Shown here one piece after another: positions 16,519-27,462 of a stretch of DNA of 64,000 bases (positions are counted from its first letter, which is position 1; each line of letters begins with the position of its first letter). The position numbers and the translations under genes were made by a program. Origin of the DNA: an uncultured Dorea sp. (GTDB taxonomy: Bacteria; Bacillota; Clostridia; Lachnospirales; Lachnospiraceae); the NCBI GenBank assembly GCA_910579015.1, contig CAJTRO010000005.1:65429-129428 (forward strand), read 5' to 3'. Below the pieces are notes generated by a model. That model made no database searches and was not told the origin of the DNA. It saw only the letters and a list, made by a program, of their open reading frames with translations.

Positions 16519-17523
16519 CTAAAAATCAGTTATGTTCAAGATCTCCTGCGGAATGTATTTTCCAGCTTCCAGTACGGCCTTCATCCGCATCACCATATCC
16601 TCATGAAAATGTGAGAAAAACTTCTCCCGTATATTCCGGTTCTGTCCTTCCTTCGTATCCGGCAGATGATCCTTCCCGCACGTCCCCTCCGCTTTGTCCG
16701 CCATCGCCTCATACGCCTTTGTAAACGGCAGGATCTCCCATCTGCCCCCGGCTGTCTTTGCGAGGCTTTCGTAGATTCCAATCCCCTCATAATCCAGATC
16801 TCCGAAATAATAAATCCTGTTTCCGCCATCCTTCATATAAGGCTCCGCACACAGATCAAAATCCAGAAATGAACGCACGATCCCTTTCCCCGCGCCATAG
16901 ACCAGCGTCCCAAACTCTGCGCCGAAGATTGTACACTCCGCTTCTCTCAAACCGCTTTCCATCAGATGCCTGCGCATACTGTAAAACGTATCCTTGTTCT
17001 CCAGGATCAGGATATTCTGCGGTACTTCTCTTGTATGGGAATAGTAAGCCAGAGGCTCTGTCGTCTGGTATATATTAAGAAATTCTTCCTCCAGGCCGCA
17101 GTTCTTCAAGATCCGTTTCCCCTGCCCGCGGCTCAAGAACTTCTCATGCCCCCAGATCTCGAAGCTCCGCTCATTGGCTGACTCTTTATATCCCAGTTTT
17201 TCCCTGTTTTTCTTAAGATATTCACTCAGCATCAGAATCCACGGCCTGTCCTGTTCATAGCTCTTAAGATGTGACAGATAGTAGTCAACAGATATTGCCG
17301 GATGAATCCGGTACTTCAACTCATCCTCATATTTGCTGTAATCCTTCTCCTTCTCCATGATCCAGTATTCACGATAGAGAGCCGGATGCTTTCCATTCGT
17401 CCCGGACGCCTTCAGAGGCTTGATACTTCCCTTTGTTATCTGCTCCATAATATACTGATACTGCTGTCCGTATGCGGTATTACATCTTGCACAAAGCAAT
17501 TCTTCCAGAGATATGCGTTTCAT
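16519..17523 (-). CDS. jetD: Wadjet nuclease subunit JetD (TOPRIM, DUF2220-like)
   Basis: 334 residues. The C-terminal half is a TOPRIM domain: NILILENKDTFY supplies the glutamate (about residue 175), and YFGDLDYEGIGIY supplies the D-x-D-x-x-G motif (about residues 245-255), so catalytic residues are intact. JetD is the topoisomerase VI-like nuclease that cuts the circular plasmid trapped by JetABC. It is the first gene of the operon (order D-A-B-insert-C). A tandem Cys pair near the N-terminus (LLCARCNTAYG) may bind metal. The Firmicutes subtype with DUF5716/DUF6063 partners fits, but I do not assign a Wadjet type number. Confidence 0.88.
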   Translation of the reverse strand: MKRISLEELLCARCNTAYGQQYQYIMEQITKGSIKPLKASGTNGKHPALYREYWIMEKEKDYSKYEDELKYRIHPAISVDYYLSHLKSYEQDRPWILMLSEYLKKNREKLGYKESANERSFEIWGHEKFLSRGQGKRILKNCGLEEEFLNIYQTTEPLAYYSHTREVPQNILILENKDTFYSMRRHLMESGLREAECTIFGAEFGTLVYGAGKGIVRSFLDFDLCAEPYMKDGGNRIYYFGDLDYEGIGIYESLAKTAGGRWEILPFTKAYEAMADKAEGTCGKDHLPDTKEGQNRNIREKFFSHFHEDMVMRMKAVLEAGKYIPQEILNITDF

Positions 17524-17703
17524 GGATCAACGGCTCCTTTTATTTGATCACTCATTATTATACTAAAATCATATACCAACTTCAATCAATCCTCAAAATT
17601 CCAGTCAAAATAATCCAGTATTTTAAGGCTCAAAGTGTTGAAACATGTGGGAAATTGTGATAAATTGAGAATAAAATCATATATTTTAGTTGAGGGATAA
17701 CAG

Positions 17704-18528
17704 ATGAAATACGGTTATGAAATTATTCTGCCAAATGAAGATCTGCCGTTTAAGATGTTTATATTCGAAGGAAAAGATGGAAATTATATCAGAGAAAAGC
17801 ACTGGCATCCTTCTATTGAGATTTTCGCAATTTTCGAAGGCAGTTTAAGATTTTTTCTGAATGATATAGAATATTGTCTAGAATCAGGGGATTTTGTACT
17901 CGTAAATTCTAATGAAGTACATTCTATTTTCGCCCGCAAATCCAACACTACAGTTGTACTCCAGATTCCTCTCAATATTTTTGAGAATTATTACCTGGAT
18001 GAGCCGTTTATAATGTTTTCCCACGAACCCAGCGTCCAGGATAAGCGGGTGACGGAACTGATCTGGGAAATGTACCGCATCTACACAGCGCAGGAGTGCG
18101 GATATGAGCTGTTAGTACAGAGCATATTTTATAAATTTTTATATCTGCTCGTGACAGAGTATCGAATCGCAGAGGTCAGTCCTGAATTTGCAAGAGGATA
18201 CCGGAAGTTAAACCGCCTTTCAGAAATTACGTCCTACATTGAAGAGAATTATCAATCAGACCTGTCCCTTGAAAAGCTGGCGGCCGTGTTCGGGTATTCT
18301 CCTGCATATTTATCGAAAATGTTTCCAAAATACGCGACGATCACTTACAGGGATTATTTACAAAGTATCAGGGTTGAGCGTGCAAAGAGAGAGCTGACAC
18401 GAACAGACCACATGATAAGTGATATCGCGGTGAAGCACGGCTTTTCAGACAGCAAAGCATTTTCAAAAGCATTTCGGAAGAAATACGGCGTCCTCCCCAG
18501 TGAATACAGGAAAGATTTGAGAATATGA
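17704..18528 (+). CDS. AraC family transcriptional regulator (cupin plus HTH)
   Basis: 274 residues. The N-terminal cupin-type sensor (about 10-100) has EKHWHPSIEIFAIFEG and FVLVNSNEVHS. The C-terminal double HTH (about 175-274) has LEKLAAVFGYSPAYLSKMFPKY, RVERAKRELTRTDHMISDIA and FSKAFRKKYGVLPSEYRK. It is divergent from jetD and convergent with the yesL-abfA end of the arabinan operon (10 bases apart). Its cupin domain and position suggest control of sugar genes, but the LacI regulator is the closer candidate for that locus. The ribosome site (GAGGGATAACAG) is modest. Confidence 0.9.
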   Translation: MKYGYEIILPNEDLPFKMFIFEGKDGNYIREKHWHPSIEIFAIFEGSLRFFLNDIEYCLESGDFVLVNSNEVHSIFARKSNTTVVLQIPLNIFENYYLDEPFIMFSHEPSVQDKRVTELIWEMYRIYTAQECGYELLVQSIFYKFLYLLVTEYRIAEVSPEFARGYRKLNRLSEITSYIEENYQSDLSLEKLAAVFGYSPAYLSKMFPKYATITYRDYLQSIRVERAKRELTRTDHMISDIAVKHGFSDSKAFSKAFRKKYGVLPSEYRKDLRI

Positions 18529-18537
18529 TTTCCTGTG

Positions 18538-19155
18538 CTATTCATATTTTGAAAATATCCTGCCAAGCAGAAATCCCTGAGCATACGCCATCACCGCAAA
18601 TCCCGCGAAGAACCATGCAATGGTCCCGATCACAAAGGTCCGGGACGTAAACAACGTCACCACGATCATCCCGATGCTGATCACCAGCATCATGATCGTT
18701 GACGGCACATGCGCGGCGCTTAAAAACAGCGCATTCTTAACGGAATGAAATACCGTATTCTCGAACCTGGCAATATACGGGAAGAGATACAGAAATATCA
18801 GCACCCACACTCCGAATATCACAGCAAGAAGCAGACGTATCACAGTATATGCCGTACCTTCAAATACACCGGCCAGACGAAAGTCCACAAATATAAGCGC
18901 ACCTGCTGCCGACATGATCAGCCAGCTTATCGTCGCAGGCTTCATATTCTGCTTAAATGCTTTCATATATTCCTTCAATATAGATGGATCCTCTCCCCTG
19001 GCCAGCTTCATTGCCACCGCGTACAGCGCGCTCAGCGCTGTACCGATGGTGATGACCGGCAGAGATGTCACTACGAATATCAGATTCAGGATTATGATGT
19101 CCCCAAGCCTTCCCAAAAATTTCATTACCGGACTGTCAATTACGAAAAAATTCAT
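18538..19155 (-). CDS. YesL family (DUF624) membrane protein
   Basis: 205 residues with about five transmembrane helices, for example DIIILNLIFVVTSLPVITIG and the segment from VIRLLLAVIFGVWVLIFLY. The opening (MNFFVIDSPVMKFLGRLGDII) and the LPVITIGTALSALYAVAMKL segment are diagnostic of YesL/DUF624 proteins, which sit beside sugar ABC transporters in Firmicutes. The precise role is unknown. It begins one base after the stop of the GH51 arabinofuranosidase, so it is the last gene of the arabinan operon. Confidence 0.9.
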   Translation of the reverse strand: MNFFVIDSPVMKFLGRLGDIIILNLIFVVTSLPVITIGTALSALYAVAMKLARGEDPSILKEYMKAFKQNMKPATISWLIMSAAGALIFVDFRLAGVFEGTAYTVIRLLLAVIFGVWVLIFLYLFPYIARFENTVFHSVKNALFLSAAHVPSTIMMLVISIGMIVVTLFTSRTFVIGTIAWFFAGFAVMAYAQGFLLGRIFSKYE

Positions 19156-19156
19156 A

Positions 19157-20692
<1,536 letters not shown>

Positions 20693-20751
20693 TCATTAAA
20701 TTACTTTCAATCTTACAATACCACAGATTCCGGCGCCGTCCCAGAGATTTC

Positions 20752-21597
20752 TTACTCTTTCACTGCCCCGGCCGTCATACCTTCAATAAAATACTGCTGG
20801 AAGCAGACAAACAGAATGAAGATCGGTATGATCGAGAAGAACGATCCCACGATCAGCAGACTGTAATTATCCCCATAGGGATTGATCAGCGTATTCAATC
20901 CCAGCGTCAGTGTATACTTATCCGAAGAACGGATAACCAGCAACGGCCACAGATAATTATTCCACGCATTCATACCATTCAGGATCGCCATCGCGGCAAA
21001 CGCCGGTTTCATGATCGGTATGATCAGACGAAAGAAAATGCCGTACTCCGTGGCTCCATCGATACGTCCCGCCTCAAGAAGTGATTTGGGCAGCCCCAGC
21101 AGATACTGCCGGAAGAAAAATATCGTCGAAGCATGAGCCACGAACGGAAGCACGATCGCCATATAACTGTCCATCAGCCCCCATGACGTCATCTGTTTAT
21201 ACAGCGGGAGCATTACTACCTCCAGAGGGATTGAAAGAATCAGCAGTACAACAACGAATAACGCATTCTTGCCCTTAAACTCATATGCCGCAAATCCGTA
21301 CCCGACGAACGCGCTGACAAGCAAGGTTGCCACTACCGTGACCACCGTCAATATGATACTGTTCGTAAACCATCTCCAATACTCATGCTGTCCGGTAAAA
21401 AGCAGAGAATAATTGTCAAGGCTCATCCTGCTCCAATCAATCCCCAGGTTCAGTCCGTACTGGAGCAGATCCCCGCCCGGCTTAAAGCTTGCAAGGAAGA
21501 TGGTATATATCGGTATGATGATCAAGATTGCCAGGATGGTAAACAGAACGATCAACATCACTGTGGCAAGTGTATTTTTACTCTTCTGGCTCTTCAT
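20752..21597 (-). CDS. Carbohydrate ABC transporter permease, MalG type
   Basis: 281 residues from ATG 21597, chosen for GGAGG eight bases upstream and because it sits one base after the previous stop. Six transmembrane helices are visible, beginning with LATVMLIVLFTILAILIIIP. The EAGRIDGATEYGIFFRLIIPIMKPAF segment is the EAA coupling motif, and the protein ends EGMTAGAVKE as MalG homologues do. With the adjacent MalF-type subunit it forms the membrane channel for arabino-oligosaccharides (substrate inferred from neighbours). No ATPase gene is present; a shared MsmK/UgpC-type ATPase encoded elsewhere is usual for such systems. Confidence 0.93.
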   Translation of the reverse strand: MKSQKSKNTLATVMLIVLFTILAILIIIPIYTIFLASFKPGGDLLQYGLNLGIDWSRMSLDNYSLLFTGQHEYWRWFTNSIILTVVTVVATLLVSAFVGYGFAAYEFKGKNALFVVVLLILSIPLEVVMLPLYKQMTSWGLMDSYMAIVLPFVAHASTIFFFRQYLLGLPKSLLEAGRIDGATEYGIFFRLIIPIMKPAFAAMAILNGMNAWNNYLWPLLVIRSSDKYTLTLGLNTLINPYGDNYSLLIVGSFFSIIPIFILFVCFQQYFIEGMTAGAVKE

Positions 21598-21598
21598 A

Positions 21599-22483
21599 CT
21601 ATCTCTCCTCCTTGTCAAATGTTCCGGTAGCCTTAAGCTGTACCAGGTTGACCGCCATAACGATGATGAGAAGGATCAGCCCTACTGCACATGCATATCC
21701 CATTGCACGTTTCTCGATCCCCTGCCGGTACAGGTAACCTACTATGGTAAGTCCGATATTCTGCGGAGAGTTATTTCCTTTCCATAACATGTAGCTCTCT
21801 GTAAACATGGACAGACCTGCATAGATACTGATAGTCAGCACGTATACCGTCGTCGGCTTTACCAACGGGAAGGATATCTTGACAAACTGCTGCCATTTGC
21901 TCGCCCCATCGATAGACGCCGCCTCATAGATATCCGTAGAAATGCTCTGTAGTCCCGCAAGAAAATAGAGGATATTAACTCCCGTCCAACGCCAGCACGC
22001 AAGAAGAAGCAGTGCAAAATAACTGGTCCACTCCCCCTTGAGCCATTTGATCGGCGAAATGCCGAACGCCGCAATGATCTGATTCGCCAGTGAAGTATCC
22101 ATTTCCCCGAACATCAGACGGAAGATCGTACCCGCAACAACGACCGACGTAAGGGCCGGAACAAAATAAACAGACTTGAACAGCCCCGGCTTCTTCATCA
22201 GCTTACTGTTGAGCAGTGTCGCAAACAACATAGGAAACGGTATCAGCAGTACCAGGGTTCCAACCATATACTTTGCACTGTTATATACCGCTTTTAAAAA
22301 TATCTTATCGGATAATAATCTCTGATAATTCCCCAGTCCAACCCACTCTTTTTTCAGAACATCCTGGAAGCTTAACAGTACGCCGTTTCCAATCGGAAAC
22401 AGCCAGAATATCACTACTGTCAGAGCAAACGGAAGAACGAATACATAAGGGGCCAGCTTCTGTGAATAGAATAATTTCTTCAT
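21599..22483 (-). CDS. Carbohydrate ABC transporter permease, MalF type
   Basis: 294 residues with six helices, starting with APYVFVLPFALTVVIFWLFP. The EAA motif is EAASIDGASKWQQFVKISFPLVKP. The partner MalG-type permease begins one base past its stop. The solute-binding protein gene lies 91 bases upstream, separated by the G+C-rich hairpin at 22517-22543, which would favour higher expression of the binding protein. Confidence 0.93.
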   Translation of the reverse strand: MKKLFYSQKLAPYVFVLPFALTVVIFWLFPIGNGVLLSFQDVLKKEWVGLGNYQRLLSDKIFLKAVYNSAKYMVGTLVLLIPFPMLFATLLNSKLMKKPGLFKSVYFVPALTSVVVAGTIFRLMFGEMDTSLANQIIAAFGISPIKWLKGEWTSYFALLLLACWRWTGVNILYFLAGLQSISTDIYEAASIDGASKWQQFVKISFPLVKPTTVYVLTISIYAGLSMFTESYMLWKGNNSPQNIGLTIVGYLYRQGIEKRAMGYACAVGLILLIIVMAVNLVQLKATGTFDKEER

Positions 22484-22516
22484 ACTCTTTCATCTCTTTC
22501 CTGAAACAAACAACAC

Positions 22517-22543
22517 GGGGCTGCGGCTTACGCACACAACCCC
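22517..22543 (-). promoter_or_regulatory. Intercistronic hairpin between binding-protein and permease genes
   Basis: GGGG (22517-22520) pairs with CCCC (22540-22543), and CTGCG with CGCAC nearby, giving a compact stem-loop just after the binding-protein gene with no T tract. Such hairpins commonly stabilise the 5' message or attenuate read-through so the binding protein is made in excess. That role is inferred. Confidence 0.4.
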
Positions 22544-22574
22544 TCAGACTTATGTTACGCTGCAGATCTTCGAA

Positions 22575-23942
22575 TTACTCGCCAAACTCGTTCTTCAACG
22601 TCTCCTGTGACTCCTCAAGCGCTTCCTTTACATCCATTCCATTTTCATAGATATTGTTCAGCGTCACGTTGCAGAACTCGTTATTAATGGACGGGAATTT
22701 CTCACTCGTCAGTGATTCAAGCGCCATGATCCCATCCTGGATCTCTAATAATGCATCAAACGGATATGTATTGAAGTATTTTACAAACTGGTTATCCGGA
22801 TTCTGTGTAAGCTCTGTGTCCGTCCATACCGCCGTATTAACCGGATCAAAGCCCAGGACATTCCATACTTCCTCATTTGCTTCCTCTGACAGCTTGATAT
22901 ATGCAAATACTTCTGCCGCAAGGTCTGCATTCTCACCGCTTGCGATCACGGCCGTACCAGTACCGCCGCCACCGATAGACTTCACTTCGTCGCTTTCATT
23001 CCAGACTGGTGTCGGAGCGATCGCCACGTTTCCGGACAGATCGGACATATAGTTTACGCATCTGGATGTCTGCCAGAACGGCATGATCTGTACTGCGTAG
23101 TCTCCATTGTTATAGGACGGATATGCCTCTTCATTATCCGGCTGTCCTCCCGGTACTGTCTCGAATGCACCTGTTTCCTGCATACCCTTAATGTACTCAA
23201 GAACCTCTACCATCTTATCGTTTGTGATATCAATATTGCCGTCGGCATCCAGGTAATCTCCGCCCTTCTGTCTTAACATCAGATTGATCATCCACTGTGC
23301 AGTTGTCTCCACACATGCGAAATACTTGCCGGTAGCCTCGTGATATTTCACCCCTGCTTCCTTGAAGTCATCCCATGTCTTGATCGTCGTATAATCTACA
23401 TTTCCTGCTTTCAGAGCCTCTGTGTTATAGAATGCAACCATCGCTCCTACATGTGTCGGGAAACCATAGTATGCACCATCTTTTCCGTAGATCTCCAATC
23501 TGGATTCAATGATATTGTCAAGGTACGGTTCAATCTCCGGCTTCAGATCTCTAAGCCCGATCTCTCCTGTCATAAATGCCGGGAACTTGCCAAGCTCGAT
23601 ATCTACAACATCAGGCGCGCCTTCTCCGGATTCCAGCGCAAGAGACAGCTTATTATGCATATCGTCATACTGCATATTGCTTAAGACCAGCTTTACCTTC
23701 TTGTCCGGGTGTTCTTCATTCCATTTCTCAGCCATGTCTGTGTAGAACTGCTGATGAAGCTCAATGAACGTCCACACCTCGATCTCTGTGGCTTCTCCTT
23801 CTACCTCCATCTCATTCTTTCCTGCCGAGCCCGATCCTTTTGAATCATCAGATCCGCCTCCCTCGCTTCCGGCGCTGCATCCAAGCAGCATGGACGCTGT
23901 CATTGCAACACATAATAATGCCGCCACCAGTTTCTTTTTCAT
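22575..23942 (-). CDS. Extracellular sugar-binding lipoprotein (ABC transporter)
   Basis: 455 residues. A lipoprotein signal ends in the lipobox MLLGC (Cys about 22), followed by a Gly/Ser-rich tether. Mature features of family 1 sugar-binding proteins include EIEVWTFIELHQQFYTDMAEKWNEEHP as the first strand and helix, APDVVDIELGKFPAFM and YGFPTHVGAMVAFYNTEAL. It captures the oligosaccharide outside the membrane and hands it to the two permeases encoded next. A very strong AAAAAGGAGGACACAAC site precedes the start. Arabino-oligosaccharide specificity is inferred from GH127, GH51 and GH43 around it. Confidence 0.92.
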   Translation of the reverse strand: MKKKLVAALLCVAMTASMLLGCSAGSEGGGSDDSKGSGSAGKNEMEVEGEATEIEVWTFIELHQQFYTDMAEKWNEEHPDKKVKLVLSNMQYDDMHNKLSLALESGEGAPDVVDIELGKFPAFMTGEIGLRDLKPEIEPYLDNIIESRLEIYGKDGAYYGFPTHVGAMVAFYNTEALKAGNVDYTTIKTWDDFKEAGVKYHEATGKYFACVETTAQWMINLMLRQKGGDYLDADGNIDITNDKMVEVLEYIKGMQETGAFETVPGGQPDNEEAYPSYNNGDYAVQIMPFWQTSRCVNYMSDLSGNVAIAPTPVWNESDEVKSIGGGGTGTAVIASGENADLAAEVFAYIKLSEEANEEVWNVLGFDPVNTAVWTDTELTQNPDNQFVKYFNTYPFDALLEIQDGIMALESLTSEKFPSINNEFCNVTLNNIYENGMDVKEALEESQETLKNEFGE

Positions 23943-24058
23943 GTTGTGTCCTCCTTTTTTTTACTTTTTATTCTTTCAGGGAAATGTCCCTGCAAGATTC
24001 CCTTATACAGTTATGACTGCCCCGGGCCGTTCCTTATCCTTCCGCCGGCCGGCGTGCA

Positions 24059-26053
24059 TCATACCAGTTCCTTCATCCAGACCAGCATCTCTCCCGGCTT
24101 TCGGTTATTCCAGCAGTGATACGGCACGGCCGTAAGCTCCACATCCTCGAAACAGGGGCTTCGCTGCGCATACAGACTGCCGTCCTCCCATCCGTCCTCC
24201 AGAAGTCTCTTTCCTTTGACAGTAATGACCGTGATGCCGCCAAGCAGTTCTTCCTCATACCGTTCTTCCATTTTCTGAGTGGTATCGGCAAATATGGCAG
24301 AAAGATTCTCCCCGTTATCCGTCTCTTCCAGACAATAAACCAGAGGTCCCTTCATGATTGCCGTCTTTCCCGCATCCGCTCTTACCCTGGGATTCGCCCT
24401 CACGAATCTTGGAGGTACGCTAAAATCTATTACCAGCTCCGTCTCTGCTTTTTCTATTCCTTCTATATACAGATATCCCTTCTCAATCCTGGTCTGCAAA
24501 ACCCGTGATGCCTTCCCCTGCACAGCTTGTTCACCATCTGCCAGAACCGAATACTCACTCACATAATCCGGTATCCGAAGCGCCAGACAAAAGGCACCTG
24601 CCCCTTCCTTCCTGAGAAGCTTCATCTCGATGTGTCCGGAATTCGTCAGATCACTCGTCATCTCAACTCTCACTTCATCTCCCGCCAGTAAAAGCGCCGT
24701 ACTGTTAGAGATATACAGATTCACATACAGAGTATCTTCATCCGCAAAATAAATGTACTGCCCCATAGATGCCAGCGTCCTTGCAATATTGGGCGGACAG
24801 CACGCCACGCCGAACCAGGTCTGCCGCACCGGCCTTACATGCTCCCTGGAAGTCCGTGCTATACAATTATCCGGCCACACCTCCAGCGGATTCACATAGA
24901 AGAAGCTCTTCCCGTCCATGGCAATCCCTGACAATACCGTGTTGTAAAGCGCTCTCTCAACAACATCCATATAAGAGGCATCCTTCGTGATCTGAGCCAT
25001 CCTTCTTCCGAACAGCGCAAGCCCGATAGACGCGCAGGTCTCTGAATAATTACTGTCGTTCGGAAGATCGTAATCCGTCGTGAACCTCTCTAAAAGCCCG
25101 GATGAACCGATACCTCCTGTTATATACATCCGGCGCCTTACCATATCATCCCACAGCGTCCTGCAAGCCTCTAAAAGCTCCCGGTCCTGATACAGCTGTG
25201 CAAGATCCGCCATGGCACAGTACATATATACTGCCCGGACCGCGTGCCCTTCCGCCGTCGTCTGTTCTCTCACCGGGAGATGGGACTGAGAATACTTCGC
25301 ATCATAATCCGCAAATTCCGGGAATATCTGTCTGTATGTCTCCCGCTTCTCTTCCTCTAAGAAATAATTCTCTCCCGTTCCTCTCTGGTCTATAAAATAT
25401 CTCGCAAGCTCTGCGTATTCCTTCTTCCCCGTGGCATGATACAGACGGATCAGCGCCAGCTCTATCTCCTGATGCCCCGGATATCCGTGACACTGCCCCT
25501 CCCCCGGACCGAACACCTGCCCGATCAGATCGGCAAACCGCTCCATGATATGCAGAAATTCCGTTTTACCCGTCGCCTCATAGCAGGCAACAGCCGCCTC
25601 GATCATATGTCCCGCCGTATACAGCTCATGCCCTTCCTTCAGATTCGTCCACCGAAGGGACGGCGCTTTTATCGTAAAATATGTATTCAGATATCCATCC
25701 TCACACTGTGCCCGCCCAATCAACTTAATCGTTTCATCTACAAGGCATTCTAAATCCTTATCCGGCGAAATCTCCAGTACATACGCCGCGGCTTCCAGCC
25801 ACTTCGCCAGATCCGTATCCTGGAATACGGCGCCCTCAAAATCTCCTTCTTCCTCTCCGGCCGCAATCCTGTAATTCTTAATACAATGGCTCGTCTCAAC
25901 CCCCTCAATCCTGTCGTTAAGGATATCCCACTGATACGGGATCAGCACATCCTTCACCAGATGGATATAACGGTCCCAAAACCTGTCATGGATCTCCACC
26001 TGCCTCAAGGGGATGGTTTTTAAAGGATTTTTTTCAAATTTTATATCTTTCAT
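24059..26053 (-). CDS. Beta-L-arabinofuranosidase, GH127
   Basis: 664 residues. GH127 enzymes use a zinc-bound cysteine nucleophile; the sequence keeps the zinc ligands and catalytic Cys as NYSETCASIGLALFGRRM (Glu and first Cys, about 335-350) and WFGVACCPPNIARTLASM (Cys pair, about 415). An (alpha/alpha)6 barrel is suggested by repeated helical blocks such as LYTAGHMIEAAVACYEATGK. No signal peptide is present, so it probably acts inside the cell on short beta-arabinosides. It is first in the operon, about 30-190 bases downstream of two CG-centred palindromes likely bound by the LacI regulator. Confidence 0.93.
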   Translation of the reverse strand: MKDIKFEKNPLKTIPLRQVEIHDRFWDRYIHLVKDVLIPYQWDILNDRIEGVETSHCIKNYRIAAGEEEGDFEGAVFQDTDLAKWLEAAAYVLEISPDKDLECLVDETIKLIGRAQCEDGYLNTYFTIKAPSLRWTNLKEGHELYTAGHMIEAAVACYEATGKTEFLHIMERFADLIGQVFGPGEGQCHGYPGHQEIELALIRLYHATGKKEYAELARYFIDQRGTGENYFLEEEKRETYRQIFPEFADYDAKYSQSHLPVREQTTAEGHAVRAVYMYCAMADLAQLYQDRELLEACRTLWDDMVRRRMYITGGIGSSGLLERFTTDYDLPNDSNYSETCASIGLALFGRRMAQITKDASYMDVVERALYNTVLSGIAMDGKSFFYVNPLEVWPDNCIARTSREHVRPVRQTWFGVACCPPNIARTLASMGQYIYFADEDTLYVNLYISNSTALLLAGDEVRVEMTSDLTNSGHIEMKLLRKEGAGAFCLALRIPDYVSEYSVLADGEQAVQGKASRVLQTRIEKGYLYIEGIEKAETELVIDFSVPPRFVRANPRVRADAGKTAIMKGPLVYCLEETDNGENLSAIFADTTQKMEERYEEELLGGITVITVKGKRLLEDGWEDGSLYAQRSPCFEDVELTAVPYHCWNNRKPGEMLVWMKELV

Positions 26054-26076
26054 TCTCCTGTTTCCTATCTTTTTTG

Positions 26077-26088
26077 TTAATCGTTTAA
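26077..26088. promoter_or_regulatory. Candidate LacI-family operator near the GH127 start
   Basis: TTAATCGTTTAA is a near-perfect palindrome centred on CG, as LacI-family operators are, and lies 24 bases upstream of the GH127 start codon. It shares the T-T-A-A/CG/T-T-A-A pattern with the site at 26228-26241. Confidence 0.5.
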
Positions 26089-26227
26089 TCTAAACCGCGC
26101 TCTTTTTTTCTTGAATTTCTTTTAATAAATGTTTTTCCTTTCCATTTATTTTCCATTTTCCATATTATATTCTTTGTTTTCCTGTTGATTCTGTTATATC
26201 ACTTTATCTGCACAATTGCAAGTACAA

Positions 26228-26241
26228 ATTAAACGTTTAAT
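26228..26241. promoter_or_regulatory. Candidate LacI-family operator (perfect palindrome)
   Basis: ATTAAACGTTTAAT is a perfect 14-base palindrome centred on CG, between the GH127 gene and the convergent end of lacI. With the similar site 152 bases away it could allow looping repression of the arabinan operon. Binding by the adjacent LacI protein is inference. Confidence 0.6.
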
Positions 26242-26274
26242 ATTGTACAATTTGCACAATAACCGCATAAAATA

Positions 26275-26309
26275 AGCGTTTCAGCCCTCTTATCCGGTTC
26301 TGAAACGCT
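26275..26309. terminator. Hairpin terminator after lacI
   Basis: AGCGTTTCAG (26275-26284) pairs with CTGAAACGCT (26300-26309). On the plus strand it is followed by CATTTTTTTTATTTT; on the minus strand by TTATTTTATG. Its position just after the lacI stop makes it the lacI terminator, though the better T tract is on the other strand. Confidence 0.75.
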
Positions 26310-26317
26310 CATTTTTT

Positions 26318-27376
26318 TTATTTTCCCTCTTTTATTTCTGTTTCATGTTGGATATTTTTCACCGACCGGCGGATCAGCGGATAGCAGCTCACCCGGTGGA
26401 CCGGGCAGATATCCTCATGATTCTCCAACATCTCCAGTATCACTTCGCTTGCCGCATATCCAATATCATGCAGCGGCAGCGTTATGGTCGTCAGCGGAGG
26501 CTTATAATACCCTGACAACTCCCGGTTATCATATCCCGCCACCGAGATGTCCTCCCCCGGCATAAGCTTTAGCTCTTCCAGCCGGTCGTAGACGCCTCCG
26601 GCCATCAGATCGTTCATACAGAAGATTGCCGTCACCTTCTTTTCAAGCAGCAGATCCGTATACCGGTAGCCGCTGATCCTCGTCCAGTCCCCTGTACATA
26701 TCACCGAAGGATTATACAAAATCCCGCTCTCATACAGCGCTCTCTGATAGCCTACAAGCCTCTCCTGTGCATGGGCGCTGTCACTCTTGCCGGTTATGAC
26801 GCCTATCCTCTGATGCCCCTGGTCAATGATATGCTTCGTGATCTGATATGCGCCGTCCTCGTCATTTACCACAACGGACGGAATCTTACTGCTCTCTGTG
26901 TATCCGTATGCCATCACCGCCGGGATCGGCAGATCCTCCGGGATACACCGGATCGTCCGTTCATGCGCCGCCACATAGATGATCCCCTCCACCTGCTTTG
27001 CCAGCAATTTCCAGATCTGATCGCGCACCAGTCCATAATAATCGTCTCTGTGGTAATAAGTATCGTCATACTTCTTATACAGCCTCAGATTGATCAACAG
27101 TATCTGGTAATTCTTCTCCTCACAGTGCTCCGTAATCCCGTCTACAATATCCGGAATGCTGAATATCGTCATATCCTCCACGATAACCCCGATACTCCGT
27201 GAATTCTTCGTCTTCAGATTCCTTGCCACCGTATTGGGCGTGTAATTCATCTCCTTGATCTTCTTCATCACCATCTTGCGCGTCTCGTCGCTCGCCCCCG
27301 GTTTGTGGTTCAGTATATTCGAAACTGTAGCCACCGATACATGACACGCCCTGGCAATCTCCTTTATCGTAGCCAT
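26318..27376 (-). CDS. LacI family transcriptional regulator of the arabinan locus
   Basis: 352 residues from ATG 27376. The LacI HTH begins directly (TIKEIARACHVSVATVSNIL), followed by the hinge helix MNYTPNTVARNLKTKNSRSIG. The effector domain is of the periplasmic-binding type (GVIVEDMTIFSIPDIVDGI; GVITGKSDSAHAQERLVGYQ; TAIFCMNDLMAGGVYDRL; ISVAGYDN). It sits between the GH127 operon and the divergent GH43 gene, with CG-centred palindromes in both flanks, so it very likely represses both and senses an arabino-oligosaccharide or arabinose (inference). Confidence 0.93.
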   Translation of the reverse strand: MATIKEIARACHVSVATVSNILNHKPGASDETRKMVMKKIKEMNYTPNTVARNLKTKNSRSIGVIVEDMTIFSIPDIVDGITEHCEEKNYQILLINLRLYKKYDDTYYHRDDYYGLVRDQIWKLLAKQVEGIIYVAAHERTIRCIPEDLPIPAVMAYGYTESSKIPSVVVNDEDGAYQITKHIIDQGHQRIGVITGKSDSAHAQERLVGYQRALYESGILYNPSVICTGDWTRISGYRYTDLLLEKKVTAIFCMNDLMAGGVYDRLEELKLMPGEDISVAGYDNRELSGYYKPPLTTITLPLHDIGYAASEVILEMLENHEDICPVHRVSCYPLIRRSVKNIQHETEIKEGK

Positions 27377-27462
27377 ACAACTTCCCTCTCTCAACTTCTG
27401 TTATCCGCCAATATCATTCATCTTAAGATATCTCTTTCCTACTTGTCAATATTCTTATTCTA

